This document shows, piece by piece, positions 25,503 through 35,789 of a DNA stretch of 64,000 nucleotides. The DNA comes from Paragyromitra xinjiangensis (Eukaryota; Ascomycota; Pezizomycetes; Pezizales; Discinaceae). The translations under genes were made by a program, and so were the position numbers. Within the stretch, counting starts at the first letter, position 1; every line of letters starts with the position of its first letter. The notes below the pieces were generated by a model, which was not told the origin of the DNA, searched no databases, and saw only the letters and a list, made by a program, of their open reading frames with translations. Location of the stretch: positions 930,001-994,000 of the forward strand of contig JBCAMK010000021.1 in NCBI GenBank assembly GCA_038503065.1, in the 5' to 3' direction.

Positions 25503-25628
25503 ATGCCCTTCTTCTACTCAAAGAACTTCAACGTCGGTCGTCGTGCCGGCTTCGGCGTCTCAGCGAACAAAAATGGTGTTCGACCTAACTTTCGGTTCCG
25601 GCTGTGCGGGCTTACTTGTTTCCGTTAA
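25503..25628 (+). CDS. Possible 41-aa basic microprotein
   Basis: A short ATG-to-TAA frame, 41 codons, reading MPFFYSKNFNVGRRAGFGVS then NKNGVRPNFRFRLCG. It is strongly basic and aromatic, with a pattern (x-F-x-Y-x-K-x-[FIL]-x-[LV]-G ... V-S-x-x-x-x-G-V) that recalls the start of bacterial DUF4236 proteins. That comparison is from memory and unverified. It follows a pyrimidine-rich leader, as an expressed gene might. I cannot assign a function; it may also be a chance frame. Confidence 0.3.
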   Translation: MPFFYSKNFNVGRRAGFGVSANKNGVRPNFRFRLCGLTCFR

Positions 25629-26214
25629 GCTCCCCGAGGTTCGTTCCCATTCGTCGTGATTAGGGGTTGGGTGTTTGTTAACAGTGAGTAGATGCGAAAA
25701 AGCAGCTGAGCGAGTCGAGCGAGCGGGTGTGGTGGGTTTCTACGGCTGTTTGATGAAGCTTTCTATAGTCTCTACGAAGAGCTTTCTCTGATCGGTTGGT
25801 TGGATGGGTTTATATGAGATTTACGCGGTGTAAGAGTGCCAGGGGGTGGATACGAATTTACGACGTGTTATGACATTGGGGGGTTTTATTCATAGCGAAT
25901 CGTTTTGTTATAGTTACAATACCGTTGCGATACGGCTTTTCTAGTTGCTTGTAAATGAAAACAAGCGAGACTTTCAATCTTAAGTCTCGAATCTAAAGTT
26001 TTGGTTCCGAGTGATACAACGGGGTTTTCTCACATGATCTACGTGTTGCGTTGGATCGCTCACATGTCAATGATAAGCAGTAGCAAAAATATCGTTTATT
26101 AGCCATCACTAATCATAAGGCCCTCACAAACGCATCGCTATCATAAAAAGCAAAACAAAAGCAATCATTCACACATTAAAATAAAGTACATGTCCAAAAA
26201 GAAAAAGAATAAGG
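25629..26214. other. Intergenic, no gene seen
   Basis: AT-rich sequence between the small ORF (+) and the 3' end of the urea transporter (-). Confidence 0.5.
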
Positions 26215-28531
26215 TTACTGCTCAGCAATCTTATCTTTAGCACTCTTTTCCGACTCATCCGGTTGATCCACCACTCTTCCTTGAATCGCAGGGCCCCTTT
26301 GACCTTTGACATCCAGGTAAATGGAATGAAAGGTATGTGCCATGGATTTTCGTCCTTCCCATAGCGGGTAGATACCGACGCAGAGGCTATTTTTCGCAAT
26401 TTGTCAGCCCCAAATACATGCAAGAAAAGAAGTAACAATGAGCCATACCTTGAAAAGAACAACCACATAATCCCAACCGTAACCCATCCAGTAAAGAACT
26501 TCTTGCTGAAAACATACCCACTCCCATACATGGGGAACGGCCACAAAACTAGGAGAGCAAGTGTCATAACCACGGTAATAATTCTCGCAATCTTAGCTGA
26601 CTTTGTCAGAGCCTTCTGTTCAGCCTCCTCATTCGCCGAGTCTTGCGAGCTATGGTCAGCGCCAGGGACGAGCTCTAAGTCAACATGTGCAGCCGCCGCG
26701 ATTTCGTGATCATCGCCTCTGCGGATTTGGCGCATGGATTCGTAGTCGTAGTTGTCAGGGCCAAATGCCAGTGTCAGGACAGGGACGAAGAGGCAAGGAG
26801 AGAGAAGCGCGACGACGTTGCCAGCAAGCATGGGCATGTTCTCGCCACTGGTTATGACGGTAATCTCGCCGTATTTGGCCTTGGTAGTAACCAACCACGC
26901 CGTCAAGCTGCAAGCAAGACCGAGGATGGGGGACAACGTAGCAGCATACACATTCTGTCTCTTCCACAACAATGTCAAGCTCGCTGGTAACACAGCGCTG
27001 GAAATGATCACTCCCATGAGCAGATACAAGTACCCCATGGAGACGCCGATATAGAAAAGTGCCACACTGAACGCAGCCATCAAAAATCCGAAAGCAACGA
27101 CGCACATATGAGACATGTAGATCAGGCTCTTTCCTGTAGCTTTGGGGTTGATATATGTCTGGTACACATCATAGGTGAAGATACTCGAGACAGCGATCAA
27201 CTCAGCAGAAGTAGCAGATGTAACAGCCATGAAAATAAGCAACAATGTGCAGGCAGCTCCTCCCTTTCCGAGTATCGCGACTGCTGCGTTGGGAAGAACC
27301 AATCCAGCGCTAACATCGGCAGCGGACATTCTGAGCGGGTAAGTTGGGAATGCAGGATTGGTCTCGAGGGCCAAACACGCAAGTCCCATAGTTGTAGCCG
27401 CAAGCCATGGAATCGCGAACCAAGAGAGACCACCAATGACGTACCCGGGGAGGGCAGAAGCGGGGGATGCAGAAATAGCCTTGTTGAAATATCCGTTGTC
27501 ACAGAAGACAGTTCCGAAGTTACCAACAATATTGATAACGAAGAATACCGCACCCTGGGTCGATTTCATCGTCAAGTAGCTCCCACCCGCATTACCATCG
27601 ACTGGATGTGCCTTTGCTGCTTCAACCAGGAGATCGTAGACTTTGCCTGGGGATCCCAGCAGGGGTGATGTGGCATAAGTTGTGAATGCAAATATGAAGA
27701 TAATAACGAGAATGACAACGGTATGGACGTAATCCGTGAGGAAGGTTGCCCTGTTAATTTTGTTAGAAACTCCTGGTATCTTACGGCTACGCCTCATGGG
27801 TACTCACTTGATACCTCCGAAAAGGGTGTATAAGATAACACCAATCGGCAGCAGGAAGCAAGCTGCAACGGTGTGCATGCCAGTCAAGGAAGTCACGACC
27901 GCGGAACCTCCAGTCAACAACATTGCCGTAACCCTATATCCCATGCCGTTAGAAACCGTAGCCAATATTGGTAACTGCCGAGTTAAGGTATAGCGGCTAC
28001 TTACAAGACATTTGTGCACAGCCCAAAGACCATAAACGTAAGATGCGCATACGGACCATAACGTGCTTTAATGACCTCGAGGAACGTATGTGCATTGGGA
28101 GCCTTGCGTTTCAACTCAATTGCCAGGGTAGCAAACAATAAAATCTGCACCGTGGCACCAGACGCGTACCAAAAGGGTCCTGAAACACCGTATCTGTATG
28201 CAACACCGGAGCTCTGCAGTAGTGTAGCTGCCCACGTCCATGATGATACGACTGCTGATGCTACCAATCCCGTCTTTACTGTTCGCCCTGCTGTGCTGAA
28301 CATCTCGGATGTTTGTACTTCATTCTGGTATCTACAACGTCATGAACTTTCATTAGTCTGATGTTTCTTACCAGCTAGTGCTTGAATATCAGATGGAATT
28401 GCTCCTGCATACCTTTTCAAAGCCCATGTCGTCCCTATCATTCCAACAGCGAAAGCAAATCCCAGCCCGAGAACAATCCCATATCCAAATCCTTGGGACA
28501 GCGGGGTATGATGAGTTACGACAGTATCCAT
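26215..28531 (-). CDS. DUR3: Urea active transporter, DUR3-type sodium:solute symporter
   Basis: Minus-strand model: exons 28531-28413, 28331-28005, 27933-27808, 27750-26449 and 26386-26215, giving 681 aa. It imports urea with a cation across the plasma membrane. Signatures include [17 protein letters not shown] at the N-terminus, [17 protein letters not shown] and [19 protein letters not shown] across the first junctions, [14 protein letters not shown] in the core, and [14 protein letters not shown] in the last exon. About 14-15 hydrophobic helices can be read, as is usual for the family. The first donor is GTATGC at 28412 rather than the nearby GTAAGA, because only the former gives [15 protein letters not shown] in frame. 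A TATA box and a GATA-type site lie upstream, which suits nitrogen control by AreA/Nit2. Which paralogue of the DUR3 family this is cannot be decided here. Confidence 0.93.
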
Positions 28532-28692
28532 CCTGAGGCCGTGGTTGTCTCCAGCCTCTCGATTAAAGTATGGGATGAAAAAGCCAATTGAGCAAACACC
28601 AGCCAGAAAGTTTCAAAAAGGGTTGCTAGAAATACACCGCTGAGAACGATTGAGAAAAGTAAAATGGAGATGAAAAAACCGCTGATTGGGGC

Positions 28693-28723
28693 CTTATATA
28701 TATACACGGCATCTATTCTATCT
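28693..28723 (-). promoter_or_regulatory. TATA box and GATA site upstream of DUR3
   Basis: On the minus strand a TATATATATAAG stretch (28693-28704) lies about 165 bp before the ATG. An AGATAG motif (28718-28723), which fits the HGATAR core of fungal nitrogen regulators, is just upstream of it. Short motifs; functional role is inferred. Confidence 0.4.
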
Positions 28724-30830
28724 GCAATAGTGCGATCGGTATCGATATCCCCAACCCGATGCCGGGGATTCTTCCCCTTCAATGGACCCCAACCCCCCGG
28801 CCCACTTGCATATCTCAATCTCGAAGCAATGTCCCACTGATTTGGATAAGATATGCTCTCTCTACCGTACCGCACTCCCACCAGATGTGGGGGGAGGGAG
28901 GATAAATTTTGTTTCAGTGGGGTTGAGTAAACAGTATAAGTCAAGGCCAGGCCGGAGATGCATGCATACCCCAAATGATAGATTCTAGGCTGGTCACTCG
29001 AACGAAAAGATCACTGAAACCCGATAAGGCCCGATACTTCCCTGCTCGCCCTCATGTTAAAGTTACAAGCGAAGGGCGGGTATGTAGTCCAACGTCCGCT
29101 ACCACTATAGTGTAGTCTACGATTAGATCCATGTCGCATTTCGGCTTATCGCAGCGGAATCGGGCCCGGCATGCGCTCTTGGTACCTTCAGGGCTTGAAG
29201 AGCGTAATTCAGTTTGGCAAACACAACGTCGCTCGCCGCCGATAAGCCCAGTTCTGTATCTCATACACATGGCCTGAAATTCGATCTGCCACATCCCCCC
29301 CCAGATTTGCGCTTTGTGCATTAAGCCAAGACGACGTATATATAAATTTGAAAAAAGGAAACCTCATGAAAAAGTCGACAGGTTCACAATCACAATGACC
29401 AGACTGTAGCTTTCGCATTAAGTTGACAGTAGCCAGGTAAAAAGCAACAACAAAACGTGGCGATAGTGAACCGAGCGAAACGCCAAAGATTCCCACCCAG
29501 TTACGCCCTTGCCCTTGGGGAACACGCGAAATGTCAAACGCTGAATCCCGAAAAACGCGGATTCGGTTGTTGCTGCTGGGAATCGGTTGGAGAATTGATC
29601 GAGTAAGAGCCCTTCGGCCTTATCTCTCGCCTGCGGGCAATGACTTTCGCCTACCCTACAGTAGTTACCCTCCGCTAATACCCTTTCCGGTTGTCACCGA
29701 ATATTACAGAACTGATAACCTTAACACTAGTAAAGATCAACGAATCGCTGAATTCTACCGTACATTGTAGTATGACATGAAACCCTCACGTCAATTTTCA
29801 GCTCTACTATCTCACTTGATCTTAGCTGAATCTCTATCTCAATTAGCTCGTCCATAAAAATAGAAATAGAGAATCGACAAGTTGATACGACCATAGTACG
29901 CGTAGACTTAGGCAACGAGTCGTTAGCTAGATAGAGTACCTCGACATTTTGAAACCAGTCACTCCAAGTAAAAATAACTCACGTGCGTGATACCCAAAGT
30001 AAGTTACAATTGCATGCAGTCAAAAAAAAGAAAGAAAGAAACAAAAGAGACGGGAAAAAAGAAACTCTATAAGCCAGATCGCAATCAATGGTACAACCAT
30101 AACTTCTCCGTACGTCCGGCTGCGCTACCAAACCCCCCCACGACGTAAACCCCAGGGAAAGAAAAAGATCCCATCCAGTGCATGTCTGTCCTGCATATTC
30201 CGATGTTGCCCGGGCACATGGGATAGTCTAGCGTTAGCATTTCAGCAATTACTTATGACGGACTTGCTCTCAGCATGGGCTCAGCAACCAACCGGCACGT
30301 CAAAAAAAAAACTCAACACGATTCACGGTTTTGACAACCTTTATTTCTCAAGGGTTTTATTCACACTTTGCGATTGACAGTAACCACCCACGCCTTTAGT
30401 GTATCATGGGATCGCCATATCTTGCTACGTTGTTCGATGTAGCGTTAGGGCAAGATAACCTTTTCTTGCAGCAGGTAAGAGCCATACGGAATCCCTCCCT
30501 TAGCGAAAATACGGCGTTGTGCAACTAAGAATCATGAATATCATGACCCGTGGTAGATTTTGCGGATCAAGTTCCAGCCACGGTCGTACACACATTAGAG
30601 TATTGGCTTCACCTTGATACGCCCTTGCACTAGCTCAACTTGGGACGAATGGACTCCTTTATGGGAAAAAAAACCCGCGATAGCATTCAAATGAACGCAT
30701 ACCCGTACGGATTTGCTTGAATTATTTCTAACGCTATGAATAGTAAGGGGGATTCGGCTTTTGGTGAGATTCTGGTAAAGTTTGCAGGTTCCAGCCGCTT
30801 TCTTGTTGATTCTTCTGATAGGCTGCCGGT

Positions 30831-30922
30831 TGTGGATTAAAAGGACCTTGTGGATTGAAAGGATCTTGTGGATTAGGAGGACCTTGCGGATTAAGAGGAC
30901 CTTGTGGATTAAGAGGACCTTG
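30831..30922. repeat. 18-bp minisatellite, about 5 copies
   Basis: The unit is close to AGGACCTTGTGGATTAAG with a few substitutions between copies. Because 18 is a multiple of three, the minus strand reads as an open tract of GPLNPQ-like hexapeptides (about residues 5-35 of the frame 30931-30734). Confidence 0.8.
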
Positions 30923-32433
30923 ATTCTTCATTCCTTCAATCTCGCTGCTGCTTGTTCGTTGACGATAACCACAGTGCGCACACTGAAACTCCTATAACCG
31001 CGTTTGCCCCAGTTAACCCCTGAACGCGCCGCAAAAGCCCCAAGAATCGTTATGAACGCACCTTTTTCCATTGAATTGGGATGATCGGGACGAAACAGAA
31101 CGAGATGAATTTGCGGCGATTCACCACGAATGCTTTCAAGCGCCACGAAGATCAGCCACCAGTACATGTGCCCAGCTATTATTTAGCTAGAGGTAGTAGA
31201 TTCAAACCTGCAGGATTTTTGCAATGCTAAATACAACATCGAGTAAGCCAAACAGCTCCGCATGAGATCTAAGAAACAAAATACAGAGAAATTGGATTAC
31301 ATACATTACATTGGACCCGCATACCCGCGTACTTCGAGGCCGGCCCGGACCAGTCATCCACCCCAACAGTAAAGCAGAAAAACATCTCGAAAGCTTTAGT
31401 TCGTCCTTAATCACTATTGCGCACGCGAAGCAGAGTAGCAGTTGTATAGATAAATAATATATGAGTATCTGTATCGCAGCGTAGTTGTATGTAGTAGGGG
31501 CGAAAACACGCGATGAGCTGCTTTTAAACTCTGGCCGAGGGTCTTGGCTGGTGTTTTGCAGCGTCATCATGGCAGGTATCTGGCAACTGTGGCTGTGCGA
31601 TTGCCGCACGCGGCGCTTGGCTTGTTGCCCAGAACAGATGACGACGACTTCCAAGATCCAGACATCGTGGTTTTCTGTTTGACTGGAATCACCAGGTGCC
31701 ATCCTACTACGGTGTGCGAAGCCATAGACAAAGAAGTGTACACCTTCCGCACACCACCTTTGGGATTTCATCGGTTTGCCCGATCGTTGTTCCGGGGCCG
31801 GCACTTGTACTATCACAGAGGGTGTTAGTTGATGGTTTAGTGCTACTTTATCCCACATCCGTAGTGACGGAATCTACTATCTTCAGTGGTACCCTGTGGC
31901 TTTCGCGCAAATTTATTTATTGAGGCTTCGCACACCCAAGTATCTCCGGTTGCTGGCCGCGCGGATGCGTATCACGACTCATCACTCGTCTAGCTCCCCT
32001 GTTCTCCTACCTAGACCCAGCCACATCCTTATCCGTCGCCAAACCCAGTTTTCCAAAGTTGTTACTGCATTGTCAAGGAGTTCATATGCCACCAATTACT
32101 GAACCATGCATGTAGCAACCGTTCCAAAGAGCCTACAAGATCGTATCCAATAAGTTAGCACAGCTAAAATGATCAACATACTTTTACTCCTTATCTTCTC
32201 TAGGTATACTACCACTTGAAAATCGCATCAGCACCTTCAAAAATTTCCCAGCTACTCTCTGGAGGAATGTTGTGAAAATGATTAGCGAGGATGCCGAGCC
32301 GATCAAATACGGTCACCTGATAGCTCAAACCTTCCAGCTATCTTCATGGCACATACTCCCGTAAAGGCTACAAATCAATTAAAATCAAAGTTTTGATATT
32401 AGACGCGGTATTTTGGGGGCCAGGTGGTTTCGT

Positions 32434-32472
32434 GATGGTGGATGGATGGATGGATGGATAGATGGATGGATG
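32434..32472. repeat. TGGA microsatellite
   Basis: Tandem GATG/TGGA tetranucleotides, about nine units with one GATA interruption. Simple-sequence repeat in a gene-free region. Confidence 0.9.
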
Positions 32473-32520
32473 TTGGTTGATGATGTTGGGGGGTAGACTC
32501 TCGTTTTATCCTACGAAGGG

Positions 32521-32620
32521 ATGAGAGTTAGTCTCGTGCCCAGCCCATACACGCAACTTGCTGCGTGATACGGTACGCAGCAGTCATAGGCAGTAGAAGA
32601 TGGGAACGAGCCTAGGTGAG
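32521..32620 (-). repeat. Dispersed repeat, copy A2
   Basis: The reverse complement aligns with 206-300 over nearly its full length, with roughly 80-85 percent identity judged by eye. Shared blocks include TAGGCTCGTTCC, CTACTGCCTATG and GGGCTGGGCACGAGACTA. No flanking duplication or terminal repeat was found. Confidence 0.7.
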
Positions 32621-33417
32621 AGCCTGAGAGCAAAGAAAACACTCCAGAACTTTCATCAAGATTGGATAACCACCACATTAGCCAATAAAACTACTGTTTG
32701 CTGATTTACAGATGCTTGACGGCACTGAGGATGGCTATACTAAGCTAATCTACCATGACTGTCTGGGAATCCAGAACAATCTTTGGGGACTGCTGTTGCC
32801 AGTAGGCGATCAGACCTTTGGCTGATAAGTGCTTCGTGGTGATACTCCGTACATAATAGAATGTTGGGACAATAGCCCTTCTGGCTGAGAATTAACCACC
32901 ACAATCTACATGTATTTACGGTAAGGATGCAATCGATTCTTTACCCACCCAATCGGAATTCTGATAGAGATAGAAGCTGGTAGTTAATATTCTCTCGCCC
33001 TACGGTAATAGAAATTGTAGCAAGTATTTACACGTAGTGGTGTTTCTCCCCAATTCCGTGAGCCAGTCAGTCAACAAGGGAGCTATGCGATACAAGTTAC
33101 AGGGGTCATAGGATAAGTGGTAATATGAAATATTCTACGTCCTGTGCCCATGTCATCTCGTTTCCCGGCAACATGACAAGGACGTCAGTATTCTTGAATT
33201 CTAGAATACGTATATAGTGTCTACAGAAACCTCCATGGTCCATGTGCACACAGCTATGACGAGCTGGGAAAACAATCATCAAGTGGTAAAAAAAAGAAAA
33301 ATCCCCATTTTAACGAGTAAAGAACTAAAAACTTGTATACACAACAAACAATCCGCACCAGCGAACCCAGACACCGCCCCACTATAACCATTCTTTTCCC
33401 ATTATGAATCCATAAAA

Positions 33418-34058
33418 TTAAGCACTAAATTTCCTGCTGACCTTGGCGATGACTATAGGGAACCACAGTTAGCACAAATTTTCAAAGTCAAAGCGCTGAA
33501 GGAACTCACTGTGCATAGCAACAACGCTGAAGATGAAACCCAAAGACAAAACCAACACAACAACCGGGTCGACCTTGAGTCCGGGGGACTCATCGGTGTA
33601 CAGCTTCAACATAGTGCTACTGCTGCCACCTGCGCCGGCAGCACGAGTGCTGGAAGGACGAGCACTTGCAGCCTGTGCGGCCCTATCGGCGGCGGTCTTT
33701 CGGCGCATTACGGCCTTAGGGCCACCGGGGACCGAGGGAGATGATGTCCGTGCGGAGGAGCGGACATCGCGTTCAGAGCCGGAGGTAGCACCGGTGGGAG
33801 AGGTTGCGCGGGGAGATGCAGACTAGAGGGTGTTAGTGGGTGATGGTGAATGTTGGAGGTAATGAATTGAGGAAAATAAGTTGTGGAAGGCAGTGAAGAG
33901 GAAGACTGAGCAATTTCGTCGGTTCCCGATCTGCATGCTCAATACTTCTGCCTGACTGACTCCTACAGCTATTTTCCTCCGACTCTTCTCCCCCGAAGAC
34001 CTTGTCATGCAAGAGGCCACGAGACATTCGAATCAAGGAAACCAATGGAACGCACCAT
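33418..34058 (-). CDS. SBH1: Sec61 beta subunit of the ER protein translocon
   Basis: Minus-strand model: exons 34058-34056 (ATG only), 33822-33510 and 33452-33418, giving 116 aa. It is a tail-anchored subunit of the Sec61 channel for co-translational import into the ER. Conserved marks are [33 protein letters not shown] and the membrane anchor [18 protein letters not shown], followed after the last intron by [11 protein letters not shown] and the stop. The N-terminal start is less certain. The Ser/Pro-rich exon opens in phase 0 after a CTAAC...CTAG acceptor, and an ATG directly before a GTGCGT donor at 34055 would supply only the initiator codon. An internal start at 33708 is possible but would drop the usual N-terminal tail. 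Confidence 0.88.
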
Positions 34059-35789
34059 ATCGACGAAAGAACTATGCTAGAATTGAGGAGAACAATGAGG
34101 GAATGACCGAGAATCGAAAATTGCGTTGAGTCAAAGAATGGAGGATAGGTGTCGTGTAGTAGTGGTGTGTTGATCAATCGAGGTGTTCTCTGGGGGAGCA
34201 CTGAAGAAAAGGTAAAGGGGTGCCAGGGTTACCGACCAGAGGACACATCTCGACTTTCGTGTGGCGTTAGGTAATATAGGGTTAGGTGTCACCACGTTGG
34301 CCTTCTGGTCGCCAAAAATGGAAATAGCCTGGAAACTTGCTGTTTTCGGTTACTTATTCAAGCCGGTTAGGAGTGAGAACAAATACGTCTAGCGTATGAA
34401 GGTGTACCTAAGGCCGTGATGCAGCTGGTCCATAACAAGATGGGGCCCTCGCTCTCTGGGCTCTAAGCGTTGCGACATGCTATCTCATGCATTTGGCAAT
34501 GGCTTTCCAGACTAGAAGTAGAGAACTGAGTTGTAAGAGACAACGTTACATAGTTCGTAGCTAGGTCATACAGTACGAAAAACTTCCTCGTCAGGTTATC
34601 AGGGGTGCGAACTATTTATTGCCATTGAATTTATAGTTTTTGGCAGGTGCTCTACGTATACGGGTCGATGGTGTGGTCCAGGAAGGAATAGCTAGAACTA
34701 GGAAACTGATCTTTTTGCTAGTCTCGTAGTCGCTTTTGTTTGGTTGACCTCGCAACTCTGTGGTTATAAATTGGAGATAGTATTGGCACAATAAATGGTT
34801 TCAAGGCAGTTTTTGGTAGCTTTTGGGTTTTCGGCAAGAGGTACGCTGGCTGAATTTGGTCTTATTTACTAGCTTCTATCTAAAATACTCTGATAATTCA
34901 CAAAGTTAGGGAAATACTACCATTATGAGATTAAACTTCGTCCTAACTCTCATTCCGAATCATATTCTTAGAATTCTGTTAATCGACAAGATCTGTTGAA
35001 GGCCTGTCTTTGGTGCTGAGCCATTAGGTGGAGGTAGTGATGTCGGCGGGCCCGTTCAGCTCAAGCCTGAGCTTAGGCTCGAGATTGTTATCTCATGGAG
35101 ACATGAACTCGTTAGGTTAGAGTTTAAGCGAGAAGAAAGGGTGTTTACACGTAGTTGTAGTGGAGGCTGAAGCGGGGAGCTACTACGGTGCTATACGCCT
35201 GGCGAGTTGGGGTTTCGGCATGGAGGTAATAGTGGAGATGTACCAATTCGGTATCTGTGCATGTGTATACGTAGTGCCCGTGGCTTCCGTAGATTCGACC
35301 TGCAATCGGATACTTGTTAGGTTCCTGGTCTCTGCAGGGGTGTTTTCAAATGGACTGTCAAAGGTTCAGCATGCAGGGCCTTGGACAATAGTGCGCACTT
35401 TGGAGGTTTTAATTAACGACTTTTTGCTTCTGTTATTGGGGATCAGTTTACCCGCATAGCTGAAGCGATATTACGTGTGAAGCTGCCTAGGCGCACTAGT
35501 ACCCAAAACACTCCCAGCCTCAAAGCTGAGTTTTTTCGCAGATATATCTGCGTTTGCTGCTGGAACCAGGGGGTTACACGAAACTGAGTCAACCACACTG
35601 CATAATTCTGCGGGGCAGGAGATAATACTAATCTTGTCCGCCCCAGGATGCTTTACTTAATAGACTCTTGGTTCCGCATGAATAGGTGCATGTAGCTGGT
35701 TCCTGTTCCATATTTCCTCGGTAGACTTAAGATTTCCAAAGTCTCTTATCGCGATCGCCTTGTCACCTGACTAATCATCAACCTTCATC
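34059..35789. other. Intergenic, no gene seen
   Basis: Promoter side of Sec61 beta and then about 1.3 kb of unassigned sequence. A 99-codon frame at 35160-35459 has no recognisable feature. Confidence 0.5.
34277..34286. promoter_or_regulatory. Telobox-like motif upstream of Sec61 beta
   Basis: TAGGGTTAGG lies about 220 bp upstream of the proposed ATG. Telomere-repeat-like boxes occur in promoters of many ascomycete translation-related genes. One copy of a short motif is weak support. Confidence 0.3.

Larger units (their letters stand above)
28724..33417. other. Gene-poor region of about 4.7 kb
   Basis: No gene can be supported. A 218-codon minus-strand frame (31858-31202) has one hydrophobic stretch but no family signature. 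A minus-strand segment at 31167-30734 includes a CAHC motif followed by NPQGP repeats, described separately. The region also holds a minisatellite, a TGGA microsatellite and one copy of the dispersed repeat. Confidence 0.5.

Noticed and set aside
24973..25659. 228-codon frame upstream of and overlapping the small ORF
   Set aside because: No ATG at its start, low-complexity composition and no motif; likely chance.
28516..28974. 152-codon minus-strand frame with a hydrophobic stretch upstream of DUR3
   Set aside because: It overlaps the TATA/GATA promoter and the start of DUR3 in another frame; no conserved motif.
31202..31858. 218-codon minus-strand frame
   Set aside because: Lacks an ATG in good context and any recognisable domain; a single hydrophobic run is not enough support.
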